From JAFAGX01 sp035623335 (GTDB lineage: Bacteria > Acidobacteriota > Terriglobia > Terriglobales > Acidobacteriaceae), in contig DASPTQ010000290.1 of NCBI GenBank assembly GCA_035623335.1, positions 1 through 64,000 of the forward strand: 64,000 nt of DNA, given 5' to 3'. Both the position numbers and the translations under genes were made by a program. Below the pieces are notes generated by a model that was not told the DNA's origin, ran no database searches, and was given only the letters and a program-made list of their open reading frames with translations. Shown here in pieces: positions 26,253 through 34,795 of this stretch (positions are counted from its first letter, which is position 1; each line of letters starts with the position of its first letter).

Positions 26253-28364
26253 ATGTCGATCGGCGAAGATCGTTTGCAGACTCGCGTCCAATGCGTCTCT
26301 CTTGTCGTACTTCTCACGCTGCTCGTAAGCTTTGGACTGTCTCAACCCGCAACATCACAAGTCATCGCGAACAGTACACCTCGATTCATCCAGAATGCTC
26401 AGGACCTGGGACCAGAAGATTCATCCAAACAAATTGCAGTGACCGTGTGGCTCAAGCTGCATAACAAGCCGGAGTTCGACGAAACAGTACGGCAGATGTA
26501 TGACCGCACCTCTAGCCGGTATCATCGCTGGCTCACCCGCAACGAGTACGAGGCGAAGTTTTCCCCCACCGCGGAAGATGCTCTGACGGTGCGTAATTTT
26601 CTTGCAGCGCACAATCTGAAAGTATCCGCTATCGACCGCGATAACCACTTCGTAACCGCGCAAGGCAAGATTGCTGATGTCCAAAATGCATTTCAGGTTC
26701 AGATCAACCGCTTTATGGTTCGGGGGGAAGTGCATCGTGGAAACACCACCGATGTTAGGATCGGGGGAGCCGCGGGCGCCTTGGTTTCCTCGGTGCAAGG
26801 TCTGTCGGATCTGACCTTCCAGTCGTACGTCAGGCGGCCCATCGATCCGGGCACGGGCGCACCCTTCCCGTTTGTTCCGCTGACTGCGGTCGGTCCGGAT
26901 GGTTCGTTCTTTAGCCGGAATTGTTGGCGCAGTCCAGAAACCGATACGTTTGTTACCCCCGGCGGCGGGCCCACGGGCACCTATACGGGAAACCGCTACG
27001 GTTCTGACATCGACAGCAAACCACCAAATCTTGCGCCCTGCGGCTATAACCCTTCGGAGGTGCAGACCGCGTATGGGCTGCCTGCCGTCTACAAGAAGTG
27101 GCGGGGCAAGGGCCAAACCATCATTATTGTTGACGCCTACGGCTCACCCACGATCAGGGCCGACGCCAACACATTCTCACAGGTCTATCACCTGCCGGCG
27201 CTCACAACTAAGAACTTCGCAATCGTCAAAATCGGCGGGCCAACCGGCTGTACGCCGGCCGAAGGTTGTAGTCCCTCCGGATGGGACCTTGAAACCTCGC
27301 TGGACGTGGAATGGGCTCACGCCATTGCTCCGGCCGCGAATATTCTGCTGATCCAGGCCTTTGACAACACCTTTTCGAATCTCGATCAGGCTGTCCTCTA
27401 CGCCGCTGAGGGTGCGGTTGGCGCGGGAGGGGCTGTCGTGAATTTTGGCAACGTGATTTCCAACAGCTACGGAGCGCCGGAAAATGGCGCTCCCCTTGTG
27501 GAATTGAACGTCCAGAACAGCATAAACGAATTTGCCGCTGCCTTCGGCATTTCTGCAAACTTCAGCACCGGCGATGACGGTGACTTCTCAACCGTGCAGT
27601 CCACCGCAGCTGTATCTATTCCTGCCAGCACACAGTTCGCCACGGCGGTCGGCGGTACCAGTTTGTTTATCAACAAAGACAAGACGATAAACTTCCAGAC
27701 TGGCTGGGGCAACAACATTACGCGCATTGCCGATGTCACTCCCAACCCGCCAACTGTTCCACCCCTGCTTCTGGGATTCGACGGCGGCGCAGGTGGAGGA
27801 ACCAGTGCTGTATTCAGCAAACCATCCTTCCAAAAGAGCCTGAGCGGAGGCAAACGCAAGCTCCCGGACATTTCCTTCGTTGCGGATGATTTCACCGGGG
27901 TTGAGATCATCTTTCAACAAAGTGTGGGAGTGGTTGGGGGAACAAGCTTGTCTTGTCCCACCTTCTCCGCCTTCTGGGCGCTGGCAAACCAGGCGGCTGG
28001 TGCTCCACTGGGACAGGCAGCAGCGCTGCTTTATGAGCTGCCTGCGGGTGCTATTACCGATATTCAGCAAATCGGTTCTGCAACCAACCCCACGGGAGTG
28101 CTTACAAATCCGCCCTTTAAACCGATCTATGAGAGCGCGAAGAGCTTGGTGCAGCCGTTGCAAAAAACCAAGAACTTCGTCAGCGCCATCTATAACAGTC
28201 CGTTCTCTACTCGCTGGTACGTCCTTTCCTTCGGGACCGACACTTCCCTAACCACTGGAGTTGGATGGGACAACGTGACCGGCTTAGGCACGCCGAATGG
28301 ATTGGAGTTCGTGCAGGGCGTCCTAGCAACGGCGTCAGCCAGCAGCGGAGCTGTCGCTCACTGA
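26253..28364 (+). CDS. Secreted sedolisin/kumamolisin-type serine-carboxyl protease (S53)
   Basis: 703 residues. AAAGGAG precedes the ATG by eight bases. Layout: signal peptide (VVLLTLLVSFGLSQPATS), activation prodomain (about 60-200; VWLKLHNKPEFDE, YHRWLTRNEYEAKFSPT), linker, then catalytic S53 domain from about 285. The catalytic Glu and Asp are E347 and D351 in WDLETSLDVEWAHAIAP, the oxyanion Asp is probably in STGDDGDF and the nucleophile is S565 in GGTSLSCPTFSA. Family enzymes are secreted, self-activate at low pH and degrade proteins. It is the only gene between repeat copies 3 and 4, and has its own terminator. Confidence 0.92.
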   Translation: MSIGEDRLQTRVQCVSLVVLLTLLVSFGLSQPATSQVIANSTPRFIQNAQDLGPEDSSKQIAVTVWLKLHNKPEFDETVRQMYDRTSSRYHRWLTRNEYEAKFSPTAEDALTVRNFLAAHNLKVSAIDRDNHFVTAQGKIADVQNAFQVQINRFMVRGEVHRGNTTDVRIGGAAGALVSSVQGLSDLTFQSYVRRPIDPGTGAPFPFVPLTAVGPDGSFFSRNCWRSPETDTFVTPGGGPTGTYTGNRYGSDIDSKPPNLAPCGYNPSEVQTAYGLPAVYKKWRGKGQTIIIVDAYGSPTIRADANTFSQVYHLPALTTKNFAIVKIGGPTGCTPAEGCSPSGWDLETSLDVEWAHAIAPAANILLIQAFDNTFSNLDQAVLYAAEGAVGAGGAVVNFGNVISNSYGAPENGAPLVELNVQNSINEFAAAFGISANFSTGDDGDFSTVQSTAAVSIPASTQFATAVGGTSLFINKDKTINFQTGWGNNITRIADVTPNPPTVPPLLLGFDGGAGGGTSAVFSKPSFQKSLSGGKRKLPDISFVADDFTGVEIIFQQSVGVVGGTSLSCPTFSAFWALANQAAGAPLGQAAALLYELPAGAITDIQQIGSATNPTGVLTNPPFKPIYESAKSLVQPLQKTKNFVSAIYNSPFSTRWYVLSFGTDTSLTTGVGWDNVTGLGTPNGLEFVQGVLATASASSGAVAH

Positions 28365-28390
28365 GTTGAAACTAAATTGTTTGATTCATA

Positions 28391-28420
28391 GGGGTCGCCT
28401 CGAAAGGGCGGCCCCTTTTT
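28391..28420 (+). terminator. Rho-independent terminator of the S53 protease gene
   Basis: GGGGTCGCC (28391-28399) / GGCGGCCCC (28407-28415), seven-base loop, then TTTTT (28416-28420). One internal mismatch (T-G pair). 26 bases after the stop codon. Confidence 0.85.
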
Positions 28421-28427
28421 GATAAAG

Positions 28428-28537
28428 GGACAATGGAATTGGCAATGGTACCTTTTTGCCCCTCCGGCCATACAAAGAGCCAATAAAGTTACGCGCTGCC
28501 ACTACACTGAATAGTCCGACTCCCGCCGCCTCCACCA
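28428..28537 (+). repeat. ssrA-ended repeat, copy 4 (attachment-site-like)
   Basis: About 110 bases and the most diverged copy. It has GGACAATGGAATTGGCAATG, GGTACCTTTTTGCCC and AGCCAATAAAGTTACG, and ends (28514-28537) with GTCCGACTCCCGCC and GCCTCCACCA. The left CGTACAA direct repeats are lost, replaced by the terminator of the protease gene. No further copy is found to the right. Confidence 0.7.
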
Positions 28538-28752
28538 CTCTAAACCTGACAGCAAGTTGTCCTACCCACGGGCGCTCCCGCCTCACCCACGAGTTAGCAG
28601 TTGGGATCGGCTGCGGCAGAATCGCGGTGCTGGACGGATGAGACCGATCATTGTGTGCATCCCGCCGGGGGTAGTCGGTATAGCCTCGCCGCATCGAGAG
28701 CAGGATATTTTTTGGACGATGAGTTGTTCAGTGTTTGTACAGTTGACCGAGC

Positions 28753-29201
28753 TCACAACGCCGCCAGCACAAGGCCGGACGCGAGTGCTACCAAGGCGAT
28801 TCGCTTCCATCCCCACCCCTTGTCTGCAGTGGCGATGGCTTCTGTTGGCGGAACTGCTGCTCCATTCACCGCGACGGGCGCAATAAAGCGGTACCCGCGG
28901 CGATGTCGCGTTTCGATCGCCCAAGGTGTCTCCGCGGAGTCTCCCAAGGCCGCCCGCAGTTTGCCGATCGCTATGTTTACGGCGTGGTCGAAATCACCGA
29001 AGGATTCGTTGGGCCAGATCAGACGGCGCAGTTCCTCCCGCGAGCCAGCTCTCCGGGGTGCGCCACAAGCGCTGCCAGGACCTTAAATGGCTGTTCCTGA
29101 AGCTTTACCCGCACTCCCTGTTTCAGTAGTTCGCCCGAACGAAGATCTACCTCGTACGCTCCGAAGACCGCCTTGGTTGGCGCTTGGTTCGTGCCTTCCA
29201 T
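28753..29201 (-). pseudogene. Winged-helix (OmpR/CadC-type) regulator, frameshifted and truncated
   Basis: From ATG 29201: FGAYEVDLRSGELLKQGVRV and LQEQPFKVLAALVAHPGEL, the start of a trans_reg_C winged helix. The frame then breaks near 29036-29046; the next frame resumes ELRRLIWPNESFGDFDHAVN, IAIGKLRAALGDSAETPWAI and TRHRRGYRFIAPV, the rest of the DNA-binding domain, and a membrane helix (IALVALASGLVLAAL) before the stop. Intact acidobacterial relatives continue into a large sensor, TPR or WD40 domain; that is missing. A non-functional or domain-only remnant just outside repeat copy 4. Confidence 0.65.
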
Positions 29202-29331
29202 GATCGCGCCCTAGGCCGGGCCGGGTAACGCTCGGGGTAAATCCCAAGCCGCCCCGGCGGCAGGTTCCACTTTGTAGCGGGAATTCTAGCAGGAGACAAC
29301 TTCTTTTGTTGGCGGTCTTGAGGAGGCGGGT

Positions 29332-29955
29332 CTATTCTGCTTTTTGACGCTCGTAGTAGGTCTTTGCTTTCGCCCGGTTCCCGCAAGTCTTCATTTCGCA
29401 CCACCGGCGACGATGATTTTTTGTGGTATCGAGAAATAACCAAGCACAATCTTCCGCAGCACATAGTCGCACATAGTTCAGTTCTTTCGACGTCAGCAAA
29501 TCCACGGCGGCGCGCGCTACCGGCCATAGTACGGAGTCGAGGCTAAGCTCGGGACGAACCCACTCCCAAGTAAACTGCCGGCTCCCATAGACAATCTGAG
29601 TGTGTTGCAAGGCGTCGTGGACAGATGTATTGAGAAGAGCCAGTTGGGTTTCAGGAGCGGTTCGTTGCCGTGCTACGGCTGCGAAAACATCATAAAGGGC
29701 GTCCCGCAGCGCGACGGCATGGCGCAGGGTCGACCGCGCCCGACCGGGCGCTTCCTGCCCGGCGGCGCGAAGGCCCTCCGCCGTCTTGTTGGTAATGACC
29801 CGTGCTTGTTCTCCCCAGCGCAAGAGCTGGGAGTAATCGATCAGCAGTTCCTCAGGATGGGCACTGGCACGGTTATTGACTGTGTTTGCGAAATCCAGAC
29901 AGGGATTGCCGGCAATGAATTCGAAGAATAATTTGGAGCCAACACTTGGTGACAT
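29332..29955 (-). CDS. CGNR zinc-finger (ABATE-domain) transcriptional regulator
   Basis: 207 residues. The N-terminal ABATE-like domain starts FEFIAGNPCLDFANTVNNRA with ELLIDYSQLLRWGEQARVI; the C-terminal CGNR zinc finger is CAAEDCAWLFLDTTKNHRRR followed by WCEMKTCGNRAKAKTYYER (four Cys and the CGNR signature). Such proteins are stress-type regulators with a probable DNA-binding finger. It is divergent from the retropepsin-like gene and about 40 bases from a promoter/hairpin region, which it may control. The ATG at 29955 is the only good start. Confidence 0.88.
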   Translation of the reverse strand: MSPSVGSKLFFEFIAGNPCLDFANTVNNRASAHPEELLIDYSQLLRWGEQARVITNKTAEGLRAAGQEAPGRARSTLRHAVALRDALYDVFAAVARQRTAPETQLALLNTSVHDALQHTQIVYGSRQFTWEWVRPELSLDSVLWPVARAAVDLLTSKELNYVRLCAAEDCAWLFLDTTKNHRRRWCEMKTCGNRAKAKTYYERQKAE

Positions 29956-29995
29956 TCTATCGGCCGCTTTCTTAATTATAACCTCTAAAAACTGC

Positions 29996-30059
29996 TTGAC
30001 AAGTTAGGTGCTGTTGCTTACAGTTGTCTCACCATAGAAATATGGTTTACTGGTGAGAC
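29996..30059 (+). promoter_or_regulatory. Promoter with overlapping inverted repeats
   Basis: TTGACA (29996-30001), 17 bases, then TACAGT (30019-30024): a good sigma-70-type promoter pointing at the retropepsin-like gene. Directly downstream are GTCTCACCA (30026-30034) / TGGTGAGAC (30051-30059), a perfect 9-base inverted repeat, and nested inside it CCATA-GAAA-TATGG (30032-30045). Both share bases CCA, so they could be alternative RNA structures or operator half-sites. Confidence 0.55.
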
Positions 30060-30117
30060 AGCCAGGTTGACGTCTTCGGTTCGCAAACCTGGCGCGGCGT
30101 GGCCCGGCGGCGGCCCT

Positions 30118-30603
30118 ATGAAGCATCGAATCCCCGTCTTCGTTCTGACTTGCCTTACCTTGGCTGCAGTGAGCCGGACGCAAAATGTGCCTTCAGCGGG
30201 CCCATTGAGTTTCGCCATTCCCTTCGAACTCAATCGCCAGTTCGGCTCAATCCTGATCCAGGTGCAGGTAAATGGGCGACCTGCCTGCCTTCTCGTCGAC
30301 ACCGGCTCGAGTCACACCATTCTCAGCGGGGAGATTGTTGGAGTGAATCCCCTGTTCTTAGCGCGGGCCAGTGTTCCGGTCAAAGGATCGGGATTAATTG
30401 GCACTGCCGGTTGGGGCGCGGCCACAATTGAGCTGGGAACGATCCGGTGGGCCAATCGAAGGGTTCTGGTGATGGAGGAGTTTCGGGAGATCTCTAAAGG
30501 TATGAAGCGGCGAGTAGACGGGATTCTGGGAGAGGACCTCCTGAACGAGTTCGCCTCCGTGATGCTCGACTACAAGAATCATCGTCTGGTTCTTCAACGC
30601 TGA
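30118..30603 (+). CDS. Retropepsin-like aspartyl protease family protein, secreted
   Basis: 161 residues from ATG 30118, chosen because a signal peptide (KHRIPVFVLTCLTLAAVS) follows; an in-frame TTG at 30067 would bury it. One aspartic-protease half: LLVDTGSSHTIL (catalytic Asp61), then GTAGWGAATIELGTIRWAN and the family motif GILGEDLLNEFASVMLDYKN. Such single-domain proteins act as dimers and are found in the periplasm of many bacteria; substrates are mostly unknown. It is transcribed from the promoter at 29996-30024. Confidence 0.85.
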   Translation: MKHRIPVFVLTCLTLAAVSRTQNVPSAGPLSFAIPFELNRQFGSILIQVQVNGRPACLLVDTGSSHTILSGEIVGVNPLFLARASVPVKGSGLIGTAGWGAATIELGTIRWANRRVLVMEEFREISKGMKRRVDGILGEDLLNEFASVMLDYKNHRLVLQR

Positions 30604-30740
30604 ATTAGGCGACCGCCATGAATCCTGGATTCGCGACCGTAAGCGGTAGTGAGGGGCGCGCGGCAACGATTTAAGGGAAGGGAAGCCGGCTACCAGATAA
30701 GTGCAGTAGCAGAATTCCGGGTGGTGAGGAGAGTGCTGGC

Positions 30741-31082
30741 ATGATTGCGAGAATCTGGCAAGGGCGCACTCGCCCTGGCATGGGGAAGTCCTACTTCGCC
30801 TACCTGCAAGAGACGGGGGTGAAGGGATATCGGGCAACCGAGGGATTTAGAGATCTTATTGTTCTTACCCGAGAGATTGGAAATGCAACCGAATACGTTT
30901 TGATCACGTTCTGGGAAAGCATGGAGGCCATACGGCTTTTCGCCGGGCCCGAACCGGAGCGCGCGGTCTACTATCCTGAAGACGATCGCTACTTTCCAGA
31001 GGAAGAACGACAGCCCTACGTTCGCCATTACGAGGTCTGCGACAGGGGTGCGGTGGGCCTTCTTTCACGCGGGCGAGCCTGA
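30741..31082 (+). CDS. Antibiotic-biosynthesis-monooxygenase-fold (ABM) protein
   Basis: 113 residues; GAGGAG lies ten bases before the ATG. The ferredoxin-like ABM fold is suggested by MIARIWQGRTRPGMGKSYFA, YLQETGVKGYRATEGFRDL, TEYVLITFWESMEAIRLFAG and the C-terminal AVYYPEDDRYFPEEE. These small cofactor-free proteins act on quinone-type substrates or only protect against them. No Cys-rich or signal features, so cytosolic. The last 18 bases overlap the tail of the converging methyltransferase gene. Confidence 0.8.
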   Translation: MIARIWQGRTRPGMGKSYFAYLQETGVKGYRATEGFRDLIVLTREIGNATEYVLITFWESMEAIRLFAGPEPERAVYYPEDDRYFPEEERQPYVRHYEVCDRGAVGLLSRGRA

Positions 31083-32318
31083 GGCATCGAACACAATCTG
31101 GTCGTACTGCCAAAGTAGCCGAAAGAATTCTAGGCTCGGAATCTCACCGTTCCCGGAGTTCTCGGCAATTTCAGAGAGGGTTCGTTTTCCGTCAATCTTG
31201 CTGAACAACCGGTACTCGGCTTCCTGGATCGCCAGAACCAGGTCGGAATGCCGGTGCGCTCGATTCAGCAACACCGCCGCACTGCCAGGGGGAATACGGT
31301 CTTGCAGGCACACCGTCCAGGGCAGTCGAATCGGAACATAGCGGAGCCATTCATCGCCCGTGAAGCGGATGGGCTGACTCGGCTTTGGCCGATCGTTGCG
31401 ATAGGCAACAAAGTTGTGGCGGGTGATGGTTCCCCGGAACAATTCGATGGCCGAATGCTGCTCCTTTTCCGGCAGTTCACTTAGGCGTCGGGCGTGGGGA
31501 GTTCTCGCCAAAACACCACATTGAGGCAGGTAGGGAGCCTGCTCAAACCACCGCCCGAAAGACATCCCGCATCGCTCTAGCCACTCGTAGACTTCTGGCA
31601 CGGAGTAGGAGCGGTCTAGGGGGTGAAGGAACGCATCGGCGATCGCTTCGGGATGCCGGAAATCCTCGCCCATGCGCACCAGGCGGGTCAACGGATGATC
31701 TTGCGGTAAGCCGTTGAACACCGCAGCCAAGTCGGCCAACTCTTCATAGGACGGACGGATACCGAGCAGCTGAGAATACTGCCGCATCATAGAGATGCCG
31801 GCTCGCCCATAGCGGGCATACACCATGATCTGCATGGCGCCATCAGGCTTGAGCACGGCACGGAGAGATTGAAGGCCAGCATCGGGATCGGCGAGGTGAT
31901 GCAGCACACCGGTGCAGACGATGTGATCGAAGGTATGACCCAGAGCTCCGACATCCAGGATCGAAACTCGATGCAAGGTAAGGTTGTTCAATCCGTATTG
32001 TTGTTGAAGCTTGCGGGTATGAATCAGACTCGTCTCGCTGATATCGATGGCAATGATGCGGGCATCGGGTTCGCGAAGTGCGTACTTGGCTGCCTGGGAT
32101 GTTCCGCAGCCGGCCACCAGGATCTCCTGGCCAGGGCGCGGTCGCTCGGTTGGCCAGACCAGGTGGAACAGCGCTCGGCGACGCTCCGGATTGCGGTATA
32201 GTTCGCGGTGTTCGTCCAGACTGGTGAGCGGCGCAGGATAGGGCATCCTTTCGTAGAAGTCCCGGACCTCTTCCAAGCTAGCCGACCGCGACTCGATGCT
32301 TTCAAGCGTCTGGTTCAC
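31065..32318 (-). CDS. Class I SAM-dependent methyltransferase with extra C-terminal domain
   Basis: 417 residues from a GTG at 32318 (GAGG seven bases upstream). N-terminal methyltransferase: PRPGQEILVAGCGTSQAAKY is the SAM-binding glycine loop, IIAIDISETSLIHTRKL the acidic ribose contact, and DHIVCTGVLHHLADPDAGLQ the post-I/II motifs. After about residue 240 there is a further 170-residue region (YEWLERCGMSFGRWFEQAPY, then LPWTVCLQDRIPPGSAAVLL and IDGKRTLSEIAENS) whose last part resembles a PqqD-like or winged-helix peptide-recognition tail. The substrate is unknown. It stands alone on its strand. Confidence 0.82.
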   Translation of the reverse strand: MNQTLESIESRSASLEEVRDFYERMPYPAPLTSLDEHRELYRNPERRRALFHLVWPTERPRPGQEILVAGCGTSQAAKYALREPDARIIAIDISETSLIHTRKLQQQYGLNNLTLHRVSILDVGALGHTFDHIVCTGVLHHLADPDAGLQSLRAVLKPDGAMQIMVYARYGRAGISMMRQYSQLLGIRPSYEELADLAAVFNGLPQDHPLTRLVRMGEDFRHPEAIADAFLHPLDRSYSVPEVYEWLERCGMSFGRWFEQAPYLPQCGVLARTPHARRLSELPEKEQHSAIELFRGTITRHNFVAYRNDRPKPSQPIRFTGDEWLRYVPIRLPWTVCLQDRIPPGSAAVLLNRAHRHSDLVLAIQEAEYRLFSKIDGKRTLSEIAENSGNGEIPSLEFFRLLWQYDQIVFDASGSPA

Positions 32319-32425
32319 TTTGGCCTCACTCCTGCGAACGTGCTCGGTTCCAGGTTTTCGCGGAATTCATATTTGTCCAAGAACCCGACAGGGTCAAGCG
32401 TCGCTCTCACCCTTTCTTGCTAGGT

Positions 32426-32460
32426 GAAAAAAGGCCGCCCTCCACAGAGTCAAGGACGGC
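32426..32460 (-). terminator. Rho-independent terminator of the arylsulfatase gene
   Basis: Minus strand: stem between 32452-32460 and 32432-32440 (GGCCGTCCT / AGGGCGGCC, with a G-T pair), then TTTTTT. It lies about 65 bases beyond the arylsulfatase stop. Confidence 0.8.
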
Positions 32461-32526
32461 CATGCACCTGCTGTGCCACACATAGAGCACGGGTGAGCTT
32501 GGCCTTGTGCAATCTGACCTTGAGCT

Positions 32527-34107
32527 TCACGCGCTCTTTTGTACGGCTGCCTTGCCTCCTGCTCCCGCCGAGGTCATCGCCTCAAGAGCCTGGTCAATGG
32601 TGAATGACTGGGGTTTCTGCCGAGGCGGGAATTCTTTGAACGTTTGCAAGAACTCAGTCACGATTGCCGTCGCCGCTAGGGCAATGAAATCGTGATCGAT
32701 AAACCAATCGTAGTAAGTGTTCGAGGTGATATCCGCCCGCTCGAACGGATCCGTCCTCAGGTTGAACAGCTTGGGAACTCGGAGGACGGTGAACGGCTCC
32801 GCCCAAACGCGTAACGTTCCTGGACAGCGCTGCTCCATGAATGCCACCTTCCAGTTGTCAAAGCGCAGTGCGACCAGATTGCCGTCGTCATCGAAGTAGA
32901 TGAACCCCTGGCGGGGACTCTTCTTTTCCTTACCCGTGAGATAGGGCAGGAGATTGTAGCCGTCGAGATGTATTTTGAAGGTCTTGTCGCCAGCCTTGTG
33001 GCCCTTCTTGCACTTTTCCACGATGTCGGGTTCGCCTGCCATGGCGACGAAGGTGGGCAGCCAATCATGATGTTGAACGATCTGGCGAGAAACCGAGCCT
33101 GCCGGAATCTTGCCCGGCCACCGCGCCAGTAGCGGTACGCGGAAGGCGCCCTCCCAATTCGTATCCTTCTCGCTGCGGAAGGGCGTCATGGCGCCGTCCG
33201 GCCAAGTGTTCATGTGCGGGCCGTTGTCGGTGCTGTACATGACGAAGGTGTTGTCGGCGATTTTGAGCTGATCGAGCAGGTCGAGCACCTCGCCCACATT
33301 CTTGTCATGGTCAATCATGGTGTCATGGTAGGGTGATTGCCAGCGTCCTGCCTGTCCGAGACTGCTGGGTTTGGTATGGGTTCGAAGGTGCATGTGAGTG
33401 GTGTTCAGCCAGCAGAAGAACGGCTTACCAGCCTTGGTTTGCTTGGTGATCCAGTCTTTGGCGGCGGCAACGAACTCATCGTCACAAGTTTCCATTCGCT
33501 TCTTAGTCAGTGGCCCGGTGTCTTCGATCTTCTGCTTCCCCACTCGCCCGTAACGTGGGTCAACCGTGGCGTCGTCTTTGTCGGTCGCCCAGCAGTGCAA
33601 CACGCCTCTCGGTGCAAATTTCTCGTTAAACTTTGGAAAGTCTTTCTTCGACGGCCAGTCGGGTAGTTCAGGTTCCTCTTCCGCGTTGAGATGGTAGAGG
33701 TTGCCGAAGAACTCATCGAAGCCGTGCACGGTTGGGAGGAATTCATTGCGGTCTCCCAGATGGTTCTTGCCGAACTGACCCGTGGCGTAACCGAGAGGCT
33801 TCAGCAGCTCAGCAATGGTGGCATCTTCTGCCTGTAGACCAACGGTTGCTCCTGGAATCCCAACTTTGGTAAGCCCGGTGCGGAAACCGCTTTGACCGGT
33901 GATGAACGAGGCGCGCCCGGCGGTACAACTTTGCTCGCCATAGGAATCGGTGAACAGCATTCCCTCTTTAGCGATCCGGTCAATGTTCGGTGTGTCGTAG
34001 CCCATAACCCCGTGGCTGTAGCAGCTCAGATTTTCAATGCCGATATCGTCTCCCCAGATAACCAGAATGTTTGGCCTCTTGGGCATCTCCTTGATCTTTT
34101 CGGCCAT
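32527..34107 (-). CDS. Arylsulfatase (Cys-type), no signal peptide
   Basis: 526 residues; GGAGGA lies seven bases before the ATG. Starts straight into the fold (PNILVIWGDDIGIENLSCYS) with the double Asp metal site. The nucleophile motif is SCTAGRASFITG, a C-x-A-x-R form: Cys would be converted to formylglycine, and the Ala variant is one used by anaerobic-type maturases as well as some others. Other sites: GKNHLGDRNEF, TDNGPHMNTWPDG and the C-terminal sulfatase tail. No exporter signal, so either cytoplasmic or carried by a partner. It hydrolyses sulfate esters; substrate unknown. Unlike the four TPR paralogues it keeps the Cys. Confidence 0.9.
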   Translation of the reverse strand: MAEKIKEMPKRPNILVIWGDDIGIENLSCYSHGVMGYDTPNIDRIAKEGMLFTDSYGEQSCTAGRASFITGQSGFRTGLTKVGIPGATVGLQAEDATIAELLKPLGYATGQFGKNHLGDRNEFLPTVHGFDEFFGNLYHLNAEEEPELPDWPSKKDFPKFNEKFAPRGVLHCWATDKDDATVDPRYGRVGKQKIEDTGPLTKKRMETCDDEFVAAAKDWITKQTKAGKPFFCWLNTTHMHLRTHTKPSSLGQAGRWQSPYHDTMIDHDKNVGEVLDLLDQLKIADNTFVMYSTDNGPHMNTWPDGAMTPFRSEKDTNWEGAFRVPLLARWPGKIPAGSVSRQIVQHHDWLPTFVAMAGEPDIVEKCKKGHKAGDKTFKIHLDGYNLLPYLTGKEKKSPRQGFIYFDDDGNLVALRFDNWKVAFMEQRCPGTLRVWAEPFTVLRVPKLFNLRTDPFERADITSNTYYDWFIDHDFIALAATAIVTEFLQTFKEFPPRQKPQSFTIDQALEAMTSAGAGGKAAVQKSA

Positions 34108-34564
34108 GCGCAGTCCTCCTCGATTCCTGTCTTTGGCAGGTTAAATTTCTGAGCCACTAGAATCCTCGCCTTGACCCTCGCCGGAAACTGTCAAACGTGA
34201 CAGGCCCGCAGCCTCGGGCTGTCCGGAGCCACTCCTTTCAGATATTTAGCCAAGTCTGTATTTTGTGGTGTAGACCCAAGAGCGAGGTCGGAAAAGAAGG
34301 GCAGACATGTTGGGAACTGTGCTTGCGGCGGGTCTCGAGGGGCGGGACCGAGCCGCGAGGACATGGCACGGCCTCGGGCATCGCTGGAAATTCCTCAAGC
34401 AGCGGTTCAGAACTGGTCGAAAGCAATGGAACCCAGGGCGTCTTGTGTGCCTGCTCGGCGTGCGGGCACAAGGCGTCGGGGTGGAGGGGAAGGATTCTCG
34501 ACCGGAGTGTGATCCCACCCGCCCGAGCGTTGCGCGGGTGGGGGATTCTCACAGTCTACAGCAA
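34108..34564. other. Intergenic stretch with a strong hairpin
   Basis: About 457 bases. At 34514-34542 CCCACCCGC / GCGGGTGGG forms a perfect 9-base stem with an 11-base loop. No T run on either side, so probably a dispersed palindromic repeat or weak terminator for the next minus-strand gene rather than a classic terminator. No supported gene. Confidence 0.4.
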
Positions 34565-34795
34565 TTAGTACTGCAGGCAGACCCGGAGTTGGCGATCGGC
34601 TTCATCAATTGCACGGATAGCTTCGACCCGATGCCCACCAAAGTCATGAGCTGCATGCTCAAGATGATCTTTCGCGCCGGCAAGCGCACGAAGCGCAGCT
34701 TCGATTTGCGGATGCCTTCCCCCGGCCGGGGATGGTGACGAAAGCGCGATCATGAGCCCCAGAACAGCAAACGCACTCATCATCCTTTTTCTCAT
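34565..34795 (-). CDS. Small secreted protein of unknown function
   Basis: 76 residues. Signal peptide (MMSAFAVLGLMIALSSPSPAGG), then a helical 50-residue mature part: HPQIEAALRALAGAKDHLEH, AAHDFGGHRVEAIRAIDEAD, RQLRVCLQY. The pattern HPxIxxAL...L..AA.DFGGHR.EA is one I recall from small secreted proteins of Acidobacteriota and Planctomycetes. Histidine-rich (five His) so metal binding is possible. Function unknown. No clear ribosome-binding site, so ATG 34783 is an alternative start. Confidence 0.65.
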   Translation of the reverse strand: MRKRMMSAFAVLGLMIALSSPSPAGGRHPQIEAALRALAGAKDHLEHAAHDFGGHRVEAIRAIDEADRQLRVCLQY

